Of a stretch of 64,000 bases of DNA, positions 26,545 through 36,156 are shown one piece after another. The notes below the pieces were generated by a model. It was not told the origin of the DNA. It made no database searches and saw only the letters and a program-made list of their open reading frames with translations. Position 1 is the stretch's first letter. Every line of letters starts with the position of its first letter. The position numbers and the translations under genes were made by a program. The DNA comes from Marinobacter alexandrii (GTDB taxonomy: Bacteria; Bacteroidota; Bacteroidia; Cytophagales; Cyclobacteriaceae), in assembly GCA_039984955.1 (NCBI GenBank), contig JBDWTN010000007.1, forward strand, positions 2,550,501 to 2,614,500, given 5' to 3'.

Positions 26545-26895
26545 ATGAGAGATTATACTAAGTACGATATTTGGAAAGGTGGAATAGAGATTTCCATCAA
26601 GAAATATAAATTGACAAAGCCCTTTCCTGAGGAGGAAAAATTTGGGATAGTTTCTCAACTTAGAAGGGCTTCTGTTTCAATTTCTTCAAATTTTGTTGAA
26701 GGATGTAGTATAAGTTCAGAGAAAGAATTCAAAAGATTTATTGAAATAGCCCTCGGTTCAGTTTTTGAGCTGAAAACTCAATTGATTATTTCAAATAAGC
26801 TTGGTTTTACAGAAGAAAGATTATTAACTGAATTAACAGAAATGATTGACAAAACATCTAAGCAATTAAATGCACTAAGAAATAAATTAAAATGA
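26545..26895 (+). CDS. Four-helix-bundle protein (23S rRNA intervening-sequence family)
   Basis: A 116-residue helical protein of the S23/IVP family: DIWKGGIEISIKKYK, then QLRRASVSISSNFVEGCSI with the conserved SNFVEG motif, then a helix beginning KEFKRFIEIALGSVFELKTQL. Members occur within 23S rRNA intervening sequences and as stray single genes in Bacteroidetes; their function is unknown. Here it separates cysD from cysN, is flanked by related repeats, and its TGA overlaps an ATG in the cysN frame (ATGA). It is probably a mobile or hitch-hiking unit, not a sulfate enzyme. Confidence 0.85.
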   Translation: MRDYTKYDIWKGGIEISIKKYKLTKPFPEEEKFGIVSQLRRASVSISSNFVEGCSISSEKEFKRFIEIALGSVFELKTQLIISNKLGFTEERLLTELTEMIDKTSKQLNALRNKLK

Positions 26896-28223
26896 CCTTG
26901 AAACCAAAAAAATCAACTAACGTCAACAACCAACAACGAACGGCTAAAGGCCAACAGCTAAAGGCCAACAGCTATCTCGATATGGAATTGCTGCGTTTCA
27001 CTACAGCAGGGAGCGTAGATGACGGAAAGAGCACATTGATTGGCCGCTTGCTTTACGATTCAAAATCAATCTTTGAAGATCAATTGGAGCAGGTGCGAGA
27101 GACAAGTGAGAGACGAGGTGCAACGGAAGTTGATCTTGCATTATTAACCGATGGACTTAAAGATGAGAGAGAACAAGGTATAACGATTGATGTAGCATAC
27201 AGGTATTTCGCAACTCCGAAACGCAAATTCATCATAGCGGATACACCAGGTCATATTCAATATACACGCAACATGGTTACAGGAGCTTCAACAGCCAATG
27301 TTGCACTAATTTTAATTGATGCAAGAAACGGTGTTGTGGAACAGACTTGCAGGCATTCTATTATTGCTTCCTTGCTCCAAATCCCACATGTAATTGTTTG
27401 CATAAACAAGATGGATTTGGTGGATTATAGTGAAGAAAAATTTGAGAGTATAAAAGAAGATTTTGAAAAATTTGCATCTAAACTAGATGTTAAAGATGTT
27501 CGTTTTATTCCCATCAGTGCTTTGAAGGGAGATAATGTTGTGAATCGAAGCAATAAAATGAAATGGTTTGAAGGATCAACACTTTTGTATTCCCTCGAAA
27601 ATATTCACATCGGAAGCGATCACAACCACGTTGATTGTCGATTTCCGGTTCAAACTGTGATTCGCCCACAAACAGATGAATATCATGACTATCGTGGTTA
27701 TGCTGGCAGAATTGCCGGAGGTGTGTTTAAACCAGGAGATGAGATAATAGTTCTTCCATCTGGGTTCACCTCGAAAATTAAAGCGATTGATACTTTTGAT
27801 GGATCGGTTGAAGAGGCTTTTGCACCCATGTCGGTTACAATCATATTAGAAGATGATATTGATGTTGGCAGAGGAGATATGATTGTGCGACAAAACAATC
27901 AACCAGAACCACAACAAGATATCGATGTGATGCTTTGCTGGTTAAACAATAAAGGTCCCCAGTCTAGAACTAAATATACCATTAGGCATACAACTGCAGA
28001 TGCCAAGGCAATGATCAAAGACATTCGATATAAGTTGGATATCAATTCACTTCATAGAAATGAAGATGATAAGAACATCTCTGCAAATGATATCTGTAGA
28101 GCACAAATCAGAACGACAAGACCACTTTTAGTAGATTCCTACAAGAAAAATAGAAATACTGGTAGCATCATTCTTGTTGATGAGGGAACAAATGAAACGG
28201 TTGCCGCCGGAATGATAATATGA
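26892..28223 (+). CDS. cysN: Sulfate adenylyltransferase subunit 1 (GTPase)
   Basis: A 443-residue EF-Tu-like GTPase subunit that drives APS synthesis by CysD. GSVDDGKST (P-loop, about 37-45), DTPGH, NKMD and the later beta-barrels are intact. The native protein normally starts shortly before the conserved YLDMELLRFTTAG. Here the frame runs 30 codons further up through repeat DNA to an ATG that overlaps the preceding gene's stop. Either the repeat-encoded tail is translated, or initiation is at ATG 26982 (413 residues). I keep 26892 because YLD, which precedes the internal Met, looks conserved. The stop overlaps cysQ by 4 bp. Confidence 0.9.
   Translation: MTLKPKKSTNVNNQQRTAKGQQLKANSYLDMELLRFTTAGSVDDGKSTLIGRLLYDSKSIFEDQLEQVRETSERRGATEVDLALLTDGLKDEREQGITIDVAYRYFATPKRKFIIADTPGHIQYTRNMVTGASTANVALILIDARNGVVEQTCRHSIIASLLQIPHVIVCINKMDLVDYSEEKFESIKEDFEKFASKLDVKDVRFIPISALKGDNVVNRSNKMKWFEGSTLLYSLENIHIGSDHNHVDCRFPVQTVIRPQTDEYHDYRGYAGRIAGGVFKPGDEIIVLPSGFTSKIKAIDTFDGSVEEAFAPMSVTIILEDDIDVGRGDMIVRQNNQPEPQQDIDVMLCWLNNKGPQSRTKYTIRHTTADAKAMIKDIRYKLDINSLHRNEDDKNISANDICRAQIRTTRPLLVDSYKKNRNTGSIILVDEGTNETVAAGMII
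26943..26974 (+). repeat. Direct repeats inside the cysN 5' end
   Basis: The 14-bp unit GCTAAAGGCCAACA occurs twice in tandem (26943-26956, 26957-26970), followed by a partial GCTA. It lies within the extended cysN reading frame and encodes low-complexity residues. A related inverted copy flanks the other side of the four-helix-bundle gene. Confidence 0.8.
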
Positions 28224-28990
28224 AGGTTGACTTACAAAACCTTCTCGAGGTAGCAAAAGAATCTGCACTTGCGGCTGGAGAAGAAATCCTTAGGATTTAC
28301 AAATCTGGAAATTTTTCTGTTGAAGTAAAATCGGATGACTCGCCTTTAACCAAGGCAGATAAAGCAGCACATAATAAAATTGTTTCAATACTCGAGAAAA
28401 CTAAGATCCCTATTCTGAGTGAAGAAGGCAGAGATATCCCTTATTTGGAAAGGTCAAAATGGGAATATTTTTGGATGATAGACCCTTTGGATGGAACAAA
28501 AGAATTCATTAAAAAGAATGGTGAATTCACAGTCAATATTGCTTTGATACATGCTGGTAAAGCAATACTGGGTGTTGTATATCCACCCGTGATCGGAGAA
28601 TTATACTGGGCAATTGAGCGAAATGGTGCTTATAAAGAAAGAAATAATGTTGTAAGTAGATTAAGTACAACTAAAAAGGAACTTAAAGAGTCAGGGGTTA
28701 GGGTGGTCGCTTCTAGATCTCACATGAATGAAGAAACTGAAAAGTACTTAGGCAAGTTCAAAGACGCAGATATTGTGTCAAAGGGGAGCTCATTGAAATT
28801 CCTTTTGGTGGCATCAGGAGAAGCGGATGTTTATCCTCGTTTTGCACCTACAATGGAGTGGGATACCGCTGCTGCCCATGCTATAGTTTCTGAAGCTGGG
28901 GGTCAAGTAGTACTTGAAGATGGTATAACTCCATTAACCTACAATAAACAGAACTTATTAAATACATCCTTTATAGCTTTGCCCTCTTAA
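28220..28990 (+). CDS. cysQ: 3'(2'),5'-bisphosphate nucleotidase
   Basis: A 256-residue inositol-monophosphatase-fold enzyme that hydrolyses PAP, the by-product of PAPS use. The metal-binding motif DPLDGTKEF (about 89-97) and MEWDTAAAHAIV near the C-terminus are characteristic. It overlaps cysN by 4 bp. PAP removal is needed when PAPS is consumed by a sulfotransferase or by PAPS reductase; neither gene is visible here. Confidence 0.9.
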   Translation: MKVDLQNLLEVAKESALAAGEEILRIYKSGNFSVEVKSDDSPLTKADKAAHNKIVSILEKTKIPILSEEGRDIPYLERSKWEYFWMIDPLDGTKEFIKKNGEFTVNIALIHAGKAILGVVYPPVIGELYWAIERNGAYKERNNVVSRLSTTKKELKESGVRVVASRSHMNEETEKYLGKFKDADIVSKGSSLKFLLVASGEADVYPRFAPTMEWDTAAAHAIVSEAGGQVVLEDGITPLTYNKQNLLNTSFIALPS

Positions 28991-29008
28991 TTTGGAAGCA
29001 CCGATTAC

Positions 29009-31633
29009 ATGAAATTTCTAAAGTATTGTTTGATATTGATATCTCTTGTATGTGCAGTACAAGGGTTAGCGCAAGACCCCAGTGATTTTTCTCCCAGCGA
29101 TTTGAACTCTGTTAACATAGATGAATTAACAGACGAGCAAGTGCAAGGTTTCCTCGACAAAGCAAAGGAAAGTGGCCTTACACTAGAGCAACTTGAATTG
29201 GTAGCAAAGCAAAAAGGAATGTCAAGCTCGCAACTATCTAAACTAAGAAATAGGATACAACAATTACAGTTTGTGACTAATAGCGAGTCAGCAATTACTG
29301 TACCTTCAAGTAGACTAAGGGAATCTAATCAAGATCAGAACGACGAATATTCTTTTTTTACGTTCCTGAATAATCCAGATTCAATAAACACAAATGAGTT
29401 GGAAATTTTTGGAATGAATATTTTCAAAACCGCAGATATGACTTTTGAACCTTCGCTAAATGTGGCTACCCCAGAGAGCTATGTATTGGGTGCTGGTGAT
29501 GAAATCATAATTGATGTCTATGGTGCGTCAGAAATCACGTATCAGGAGGTCATAAGCCCTGATGGCACTATTTTGATCACTAGTGTCGGGCCAATCAGCC
29601 TTACGGGAATTAGCATTAAAGAATCAAAAAATCGTATTTTTAATAAGCTATCATCTATCTACTCCGGATTAAGAGGAAGAAATCCTAACACCTTTATTCA
29701 AGTGTCTCTTGGTCAAGTAAGGTCCATCAAGGTTAATGTGGTAGGTAATGTTGTACAGCCAGGAACATATGAGATGTCGTCTTTTTCTACTGCATTTAAT
29801 GCTCTTTACTTTGCAGGAGGACCATCAGAAAATGGATCACTAAGAGAAATTGAAATTGTAAGAAAAGGGAAGAAAATTGCGGTACTAGACGTATATAAAT
29901 ACCTGTTTGAAGGAGATGATAATCAAAATCCGCAACTTTTAGATCAAGATGTAATCATTATTAAACCATACCTCAATAGGGTAAAATTAGCTGGAAATGT
30001 CAAACAACCCGCAATATATGAGTTGAAGGATGACGAGACTGTTGCTTACTTATTCAACTTTTCTGGAGGATTTCATAATAACGCATTCAAAGAATTCATT
30101 ACCATTGACCGAGTTGGAGAAAAAGAAAGAGAAGTTGCAACTATTGAAAGCTCAGAATTTACATCAGAACAAGTGATAGATGGAGATTCAATATTTGTGA
30201 CAAGAATCTTAGATACATACGCCAATAGAGTAAAAATAGATGGCGCTGTAAATCGTCCGGGATACTATGAAATAACTCCTAATCTCATGCTATCGAATCT
30301 AATTGAAAAAGCAAATGGTTTAAGAGAAGATGCGTATCTTCAAAGAGGTAATATTATACGTTTATCCCAAACACTTACTCTTAAAAATATCTCTTTTGAT
30401 GTGCATGAAATAGTTAACGGAATTCAAGATATTGTTTTAAGTCCAGATGATATTATTAAAATATCATCAATTTTTGATCTAACAGAACAGCGCGTTATCA
30501 CTATTGATGGTCAGGTTAGAAATCCTGGAGAATTTCCTTATATAGATTCTATGACTGTGGAAGATTTAGTGAGTATTTCTGGCGGCTTGAAAGAAGATGC
30601 AAGTACTACGACCGTGGAGGTAGCTAGACGACTATCTACAGATGAGGATTTAACCAAATCTTCGAAAATCTTTACTTTTCAAATCAATGGTGACTTGACC
30701 ATCGATGATGAGGCATCAAGCTTTATGTTACAAGCTTTTGATTTAGTCCTGATTAAATCGACTCCATTTGTGAGGCAACACAAGATAGTTAGAATAGAAG
30801 GCGAAGTTAATTTTCCGGGATTCTATGCCTTAGAAACCAATGAAGACCAAATTTCAGATTTGATAATGAGGGCTGGAGGATTGACCAAATATGGTTATCC
30901 AGAGGGCGCATCACTTATACGAAGAACTGAGTATTATCGAACTCTATTTGAAAAAGAGGAATTTCAGGCACTTTTGAATTCTAGAAGAGAAGAGCTAGAA
31001 GAGAAATTCATCAAAGACAATCCCAATGGCATTGAAAACTACAAGCTCGTTGAAGAGCAGCTTCTAGAATATGAAAAAGAATTGACTGAAGCTTTCAAGA
31101 TTGAGGAGTCAACAGATGAGCTAGAAGCTCGAATTTTTAGAGCACAACAACTTAGAAAACTTTTGGTTAGGGATTCAGTCTCTGGGTCTGAAGAATTGAT
31201 CGAACAGCAAGCTATAGGAATTGAGCTTGATAAGATTCTCGACCAGCCAAAATCTAAATATGATTTAATTTTAAAAGATGGAGATTTGATTAGTGTTCCT
31301 AAACAGCTGGAAACTGTGAGAGTTCAAGGAGAAGTGCTTTATCCTAATACGGTCCGATTTCAAGATGGAATATCATTTAAAAATTACGTTTCCGCATCAG
31401 GTGGTTTTTCTTCAAAGGCGAAAGTTGGAAAATCCTACATTGTATATGCAAATGGATCTGCTAGACGTACGAAAAATTTTCTGTTTTTCCGAAACTTCCC
31501 AAAAGTTAAGCCAGGTGCAGATATTATTGTTCCACAACGAGAGCCAAGAAGAAAGTTAAGTCCTCAGGAAATTCTTGGGATAGGTTCATCTCTGGCAACA
31601 ATGGCATTGATAATTGATAGACTAAGCAATTAA
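29009..31633 (+). CDS. Outer-membrane polysaccharide export protein with SLBB repeats (Wza-like)
   Basis: An 874-residue secreted protein. The signal peptide (1-21, ends GLAQ) precedes a helical N-terminal part, then a polysaccharide-export domain (YVLGAGDEIIIDVYG near 157-171). Six SLBB-type beta-grasp units follow, recognisable by the recurring V-x-x-G-x-V-x-x-P-G core near residues 241, 325, 407, 497, 594 and 771. A charged coiled-coil-like insert lies near 655-740. A hydrophobic helix sits near the C-terminus. It should form the outer-membrane part of the export channel, longer than Wza (~380), as in many Bacteroidetes. It is 11 bp upstream of the Wzz-like gene. Confidence 0.9.
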   Translation: MKFLKYCLILISLVCAVQGLAQDPSDFSPSDLNSVNIDELTDEQVQGFLDKAKESGLTLEQLELVAKQKGMSSSQLSKLRNRIQQLQFVTNSESAITVPSSRLRESNQDQNDEYSFFTFLNNPDSINTNELEIFGMNIFKTADMTFEPSLNVATPESYVLGAGDEIIIDVYGASEITYQEVISPDGTILITSVGPISLTGISIKESKNRIFNKLSSIYSGLRGRNPNTFIQVSLGQVRSIKVNVVGNVVQPGTYEMSSFSTAFNALYFAGGPSENGSLREIEIVRKGKKIAVLDVYKYLFEGDDNQNPQLLDQDVIIIKPYLNRVKLAGNVKQPAIYELKDDETVAYLFNFSGGFHNNAFKEFITIDRVGEKEREVATIESSEFTSEQVIDGDSIFVTRILDTYANRVKIDGAVNRPGYYEITPNLMLSNLIEKANGLREDAYLQRGNIIRLSQTLTLKNISFDVHEIVNGIQDIVLSPDDIIKISSIFDLTEQRVITIDGQVRNPGEFPYIDSMTVEDLVSISGGLKEDASTTTVEVARRLSTDEDLTKSSKIFTFQINGDLTIDDEASSFMLQAFDLVLIKSTPFVRQHKIVRIEGEVNFPGFYALETNEDQISDLIMRAGGLTKYGYPEGASLIRRTEYYRTLFEKEEFQALLNSRREELEEKFIKDNPNGIENYKLVEEQLLEYEKELTEAFKIEESTDELEARIFRAQQLRKLLVRDSVSGSEELIEQQAIGIELDKILDQPKSKYDLILKDGDLISVPKQLETVRVQGEVLYPNTVRFQDGISFKNYVSASGGFSSKAKVGKSYIVYANGSARRTKNFLFFRNFPKVKPGADIIVPQREPRRKLSPQEILGIGSSLATMALIIDRLSN

Positions 31634-31644
31634 AGACTAAGATA

Positions 31645-32709
31645 GTGAATCAGCAAAAGGAGGATATATCTATTTCATTGAGATTGCTAATTTCAGTAAT
31701 TTTTAAAAATTGGGTTAAAATATTAATTGTATCCCTAGTATTCGCAATAGCTGCAATCTTGCTTTCATATGCTTGGCCAAAAGAGTTTGAAAGTAATGTT
31801 CTACTGCTGCCCGAAAGTAATTCTAGTGGATTGGATATTGGTAGTTTGTCTGGGTTGGCAGGATTGGCAGGAATTAATATTGGAAATCTAGAGACTACAC
31901 AAGGGATATCGGTGAAGGTATATTCTAAGATTGTTAGTTCAACTGAATTAAACCATACCTTATTGTACTCTAGTATTGATTTACTAAGTTCAAATGACAG
32001 CATAACAGTAAAAAAGTATTTAGAAGGTTTAAAAAAATCACCTCTCGATTTTGTGTTAGGCTTTGTAGAAACAATTAGATCCTTGGCTAGACCAAATGTT
32101 TCTGGTGAGGGTGTAAGTGAAAAAATCATAGAAGAATATCTTATTCTCTCTCAGCAAGAATACTCATTGATTGAAGAGTTAAAAGACAGGATAGCAATTT
32201 CCTATAGTCCTTTAGATGGAGTGTTTAATATCAAGATAAAGATGCAAGATAGGATTGTGGCAACTCAAATATTGGATATTACCATTCAAGAACTAGAAAA
32301 AAAATTGATTGATTATAAGATAAATAAAGAAAAACATAATGCGGAGTTTATAATGGAGAGAATGAATGAGGCGGAGATAAATCTCAATAGGAAGATGGAA
32401 AAACTAGCCAGTTTTATTGATCAAAACAAGAATAGAATTGATCAAGGTCATTTACTTCAAGAAGACTTTCTGCGTTCTGAATATAATCTTGCTTTAGAAA
32501 TCTATTCATCTATGGCAAATCAATATGCTCAAGCTTTGATTAAAATAGAAGAGTCTAAACCGGAATTCGTATACCTTGACGCAATCCAAGTTCCAGTTAG
32601 AAGATCCTCACCTCGAAGAATTTTTGCTGGAATTAGTTTCTTTTTATTTGGAGCGATCATTTCAGTTTTACTTCTTTTAATAAGGAATTACAAGGATGTA
32701 CTTATTTAG
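31645..32709 (+). CDS. Wzz/PCP chain-length determinant-like protein
   Basis: A 354-residue inner-membrane polysaccharide co-polymerase. One helix near 24-44 and another near 325-346 bracket a long periplasmic, partly coiled-coil domain. No C-terminal tyrosine-kinase domain is present, so it is the Wzz-like class. The PRRSSPRRIFAGISFFLFGA segment before the second helix is typical. GTG start at 31645. Between the export protein and the flippase, it would set chain length with the Wzy polymerase. Confidence 0.85.
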   Translation: MNQQKEDISISLRLLISVIFKNWVKILIVSLVFAIAAILLSYAWPKEFESNVLLLPESNSSGLDIGSLSGLAGLAGINIGNLETTQGISVKVYSKIVSSTELNHTLLYSSIDLLSSNDSITVKKYLEGLKKSPLDFVLGFVETIRSLARPNVSGEGVSEKIIEEYLILSQQEYSLIEELKDRIAISYSPLDGVFNIKIKMQDRIVATQILDITIQELEKKLIDYKINKEKHNAEFIMERMNEAEINLNRKMEKLASFIDQNKNRIDQGHLLQEDFLRSEYNLALEIYSSMANQYAQALIKIEESKPEFVYLDAIQVPVRRSSPRRIFAGISFFLFGAIISVLLLLIRNYKDVLI

Positions 32710-32752
32710 TATCAATAGACCTTATTTGGGTTAGATTATATTTTTTCAATCA

Positions 32753-34261
32753 ATGAATTCAACATTAAAAAAAGGTATTTTTAAAGATACACTTCTGGTT
32801 TCTATTCTAAGCATTTTTAGTCAAGGTGTAGGCTTTTTGATGATTATTTTTGTTGTTCGTATATACGGAGTAACAAATGTTACTGATGCTTACTATTTGG
32901 CTCTTTCTTTTTCCGATTTGATCATCAGTATCATTATTGGAGGAGCAATGAGATTGGTTTTACTTCCTATTTTAATTGAATTAAAAAATAGCGAAAACTA
33001 CTCGGAATTTCTTGGTCAGATTTTACTTATACTGGTTTTGTTTTCTTTGCTAATGGTCGCTATTGCACTTATGGTATTTGAATCAAGCCTTTTTTCTGAG
33101 TCAATTTCAGGTGAATTCAAATACATATATTGGCTTTTGTTGATATTAGTTCCAATCAATATTTTTTTCAATTATTTCAATACTATTTATACTTCAGAAC
33201 AAAAGTTTGGGTTATTCGAGGTTGCAAATACAATCAGGATTTTGACAGTATTAGGTTTTATTTTGTTCTTAAATAAAAGCCTTGGAATATATGCATTGGT
33301 ATTTGGTCAACTGGTTGGGAGTTCGATTGCCTTATTAGTGACAATTTACAAGGTAAATAAAACGGTAAAACCAAGATTTATATTCAAATTAAGAGTTCAC
33401 GAGTCGATTAAGCAGACTTTTAACCTTGTCGCCTATGGTGTTGCAGCATTTGTTCTTGCAAGATTCACGCCCTTTGTTGCAAAAATGCTTTCAGCCATTC
33501 TAGGCGAAGGAGATGTTACCATATACTCCGTTTCAGAAAAAGCGATTGCTATTCCAAGCCTATTAATAGGCAGTACTTTTACAACAGTTCTGACTTCACA
33601 CTGGATGAAGTTAAAAACTGAACAAAAAAATGATGAAGTGATTAAGACTTTCAACAATACTTTGTCAATTATTACAATGTTAACAGTCCCTATTACTACT
33701 GGTTTGTTCTTCTTACGGGAGAATTTTGTGGTATTGATTTATTCTGATAACACCTTTTCTGAACAGACAATCAAGGATGCGGCACTAGCTTTTGGAATTC
33801 TAGCAATTACAATTGTGCCAAATTATGTTCATTCAGTTGCCATTAGAATTTTACATATCAATAAGTCTTTAAAGCTAAACTTTATTCTGGCTTTGGTTGG
33901 GTTCTTAACCAGCTCGTTTCTTATGTATATTCTTGCCGTAGAATTTAAACTGGGTCTAACAGGATTGGTTACTGGATTATTGATTAGCAACACCTTGATT
34001 TCAGCTACAACTCTGCTGTATGTTAAAAAGCATTTCATTAAGCTCAATGTAAAATATTTGCTAACTAACAACGTAAAAGTTGTACTAAGCACTGCTGTTA
34101 TGTGGTTGATGCTCCATATGCTGAATAAGATTATTACATTCACAAGCTCGTTCCTACATGTATTGGTGTTCAGTTTAGTTGGGATATTGGTATATTTTTG
34201 CATGAATTTTTTACTGAAAAATTCTGACCTAATGGAATTGAAGAAAATAAATAGAAAATAA
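32753..34261 (+). CDS. Polysaccharide flippase, Wzx/MurJ-like
   Basis: A 502-residue polytopic protein with about 14 helices of the MOP flippase superfamily. The N-terminus (FKDTLLVSILSIFSQGVGFLM, then YGVTNVTDAYYLAL) resembles the MviN/MurJ branch. In this locus it would flip lipid-linked repeat units across the inner membrane. Its stop shares one base with the following methyltransferase ATG. From here to about 49 kb the DNA looks even more AT-rich than the flanks. Confidence 0.85.
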   Translation: MNSTLKKGIFKDTLLVSILSIFSQGVGFLMIIFVVRIYGVTNVTDAYYLALSFSDLIISIIIGGAMRLVLLPILIELKNSENYSEFLGQILLILVLFSLLMVAIALMVFESSLFSESISGEFKYIYWLLLILVPINIFFNYFNTIYTSEQKFGLFEVANTIRILTVLGFILFLNKSLGIYALVFGQLVGSSIALLVTIYKVNKTVKPRFIFKLRVHESIKQTFNLVAYGVAAFVLARFTPFVAKMLSAILGEGDVTIYSVSEKAIAIPSLLIGSTFTTVLTSHWMKLKTEQKNDEVIKTFNNTLSIITMLTVPITTGLFFLRENFVVLIYSDNTFSEQTIKDAALAFGILAITIVPNYVHSVAIRILHINKSLKLNFILALVGFLTSSFLMYILAVEFKLGLTGLVTGLLISNTLISATTLLYVKKHFIKLNVKYLLTNNVKVVLSTAVMWLMLHMLNKIITFTSSFLHVLVFSLVGILVYFCMNFLLKNSDLMELKKINRK

Positions 34262-34983
34262 TGGAAAATAGTTTTAAAGAAGTAGAATGGAGTGCTGAGA
34301 AAATATCAAAATTTTGGGATTTTATAGGGTCGAATACTTCATCCAAAGACCACTACTTTAGTAAGATGATGGGTGACGGGATAATTAATAAAGCAAGGAA
34401 GAGCGTCCCCCTGAAGGGAAAATTTCTGGATATGGGGTGTGGTCCTGGCTTTTTTACAGAGCATCTATTGAATGCAGGAATAGATTTCATCGCTATGGAT
34501 TCATCTCCTGATTCTATCACAAAATTGCAAGAAAGGTATCCAAGCGTAGATTCAAAAGTTGGAAGCTTGGATAGCATTCCAACAGATGATGATTGTTTCG
34601 ATGGAATTTTTTTGATAGAGGTTATGGAACATCTTGGAAATGACTATTTACAAGTTGTTCTGAAAGAGTTGAAGCGTGTCATTAAAAAAAATGGTTATTT
34701 GATTGCAACTGTACCTTTTGCTGAAGACTTAAGAGCAAACCATGTTGTTTGTCCGGAATGTGATCATCATTTTCATAGAATGCAGCATTTGCAAAGCTAT
34801 ACTGAGCAAAAAATGAGTACTTTAATTAGTAATGCAGGATTTGAACCTGTTTTAGTAAAAGCTTTGAATTTTAAGGACTATAAGAATAAGAGCATTAATA
34901 AATTTATAAGGCTAGCCAAGAAGTTGCCGCTTGGATTGGATCAAAGCACTCCTCACCTCCTTACAATAGCTAGACACCCCTGA
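34261..34983 (+). CDS. Class I SAM-dependent methyltransferase
   Basis: A 240-residue methyltransferase. LDMGCGPGFFTEHLL (about 57-71) is the SAM-binding motif I, AMDSSPDSI the acidic loop, and IFLIEVMEHLGND the motif III region. A CPECDHHFHR segment near 160-169 is common in methyltransferases of surface-glycan clusters. The acceptor is probably a sugar or lipid-linked intermediate. It overlaps the flippase by one base and is followed 11 bp later by the PLP enzyme, so it may act in the same decoration pathway. Confidence 0.8.
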   Translation: MENSFKEVEWSAEKISKFWDFIGSNTSSKDHYFSKMMGDGIINKARKSVPLKGKFLDMGCGPGFFTEHLLNAGIDFIAMDSSPDSITKLQERYPSVDSKVGSLDSIPTDDDCFDGIFLIEVMEHLGNDYLQVVLKELKRVIKKNGYLIATVPFAEDLRANHVVCPECDHHFHRMQHLQSYTEQKMSTLISNAGFEPVLVKALNFKDYKNKSINKFIRLAKKLPLGLDQSTPHLLTIARHP

Positions 34984-34994
34984 AGATTATAATT

Positions 34995-36152
34995 TTGGAA
35001 ACAATTAATAAGAGCGTTTATTATAAGCTAAAGGAGCTAAAGGATAATGCTGGAACACACTCTCCCAGTATTAACACTATTCTTGAAAATATTCCAGAAA
35101 TTGATTTGAGAATTGATGCTTGCTATCTTTCTAATCCCTATGCTACAGACTTATTCATTTCTCATTTTGATTCGGATCTTGTCAAATCCAATAAACTTCG
35201 GGAAGTATTAGAATTTTATCCCTCTCAGAATAATAATATATCTTACAAATTGGGAGATTTTCTTGATATTGATCATGAAAATATTTTTATCGGGAATGGA
35301 GCCGTTGAAATTATTCAAGCTGTGATCCATAATTTTTCTAAGAGGATAATTGTAAATATTCCTACTTTTTCATCCTATTATGAATTTGCTAAGCCTGATC
35401 AAGAAGTTATATTCTATCAGCTGGATAAAAATGACAATTATAGACTTGACATAGAAGATTATATTCAGTTTGTTAAGGAAAAAAAACCAGACACAGTTGT
35501 AATAATCAATCCCAATAATCCAGATGGGAGCTATTTAACCTCTGAGGAGATGGAAGTTCTTGTTAAAGAACTTAAGGATGTAAAAAACTTAATCATAGAT
35601 GAAAGTTTTATCCATTTCGCTTACGAGGAAGATAGCTTGCAAATGATAAAGGCTGTTGACTTTTTTAGAGAGAATAAAAATGTTATCGTCATTAAAAGCA
35701 TGTCCAAAGATTTTGGAATAGCTGGTATTAGAGCGGGCTATGCAATCATGCCTTTAGAAAAAAGAAATTACCTACTTGAGAATGGTTTTCTTTGGAATTC
35801 TAATGGCTTAGCTGAATATTTCTTTCAACTTTATGTTAATAAGAATTTTCAATTGGAATACGATGAAGTACGAAGAAGATATATCCGGGACACACAAAAG
35901 TTCTATCAGGATTTATTAGTGCTTCCTGGAATCAAAGTTTATCCGACAAAAGCTAATTTTGTTTTGATAGAGCTATTAAATGGGATGAGTTCGTTTGAAT
36001 TCGTTTCTAAATTGCTCATTGAGTATGGAATTTATGTCCGAACTTGCGATGATAAGATTGGTCTGGAAGGTCAGTTCTTAAGGATTGGAAGTAGAACCTT
36101 TGAAGAGAATGAACAAATTGTTTCTTCCTTACAGAGTATCTTGACCATTTGA
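34995..36152 (+). CDS. HisC/CobD-like fold-type I PLP enzyme
   Basis: A 385-residue PLP enzyme. GNGAVEII (101-108) and NPNNPDG (172-178) match HisC/CobD relatives, Asp202 (IDES) should contact the pyridine nitrogen, and Lys238 (SMSKDFG) is the Schiff-base lysine. Start codon is TTG 34995; no nearby in-frame ATG. It is too isolated from his or cob genes to be HisC or CobD. In C. jejuni capsule loci, HisC-like enzymes of this type act as L-serine-phosphate decarboxylase or as aminotransferase making serinol phosphate. The SerK-like gene 5 bp downstream makes serine phosphate an attractive substrate (inference). Confidence 0.8.
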   Translation: METINKSVYYKLKELKDNAGTHSPSINTILENIPEIDLRIDACYLSNPYATDLFISHFDSDLVKSNKLREVLEFYPSQNNNISYKLGDFLDIDHENIFIGNGAVEIIQAVIHNFSKRIIVNIPTFSSYYEFAKPDQEVIFYQLDKNDNYRLDIEDYIQFVKEKKPDTVVIINPNNPDGSYLTSEEMEVLVKELKDVKNLIIDESFIHFAYEEDSLQMIKAVDFFRENKNVIVIKSMSKDFGIAGIRAGYAIMPLEKRNYLLENGFLWNSNGLAEYFFQLYVNKNFQLEYDEVRRRYIRDTQKFYQDLLVLPGIKVYPTKANFVLIELLNGMSSFEFVSKLLIEYGIYVRTCDDKIGLEGQFLRIGSRTFEENEQIVSSLQSILTI

Positions 36153-36156
36153 TCAA

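Noticed and set aside
34995-36152. Histidinol-phosphate aminotransferase of histidine biosynthesis
   Set aside because: No his genes are nearby and the surrounding genes are glycan-related; only the fold family is supported.
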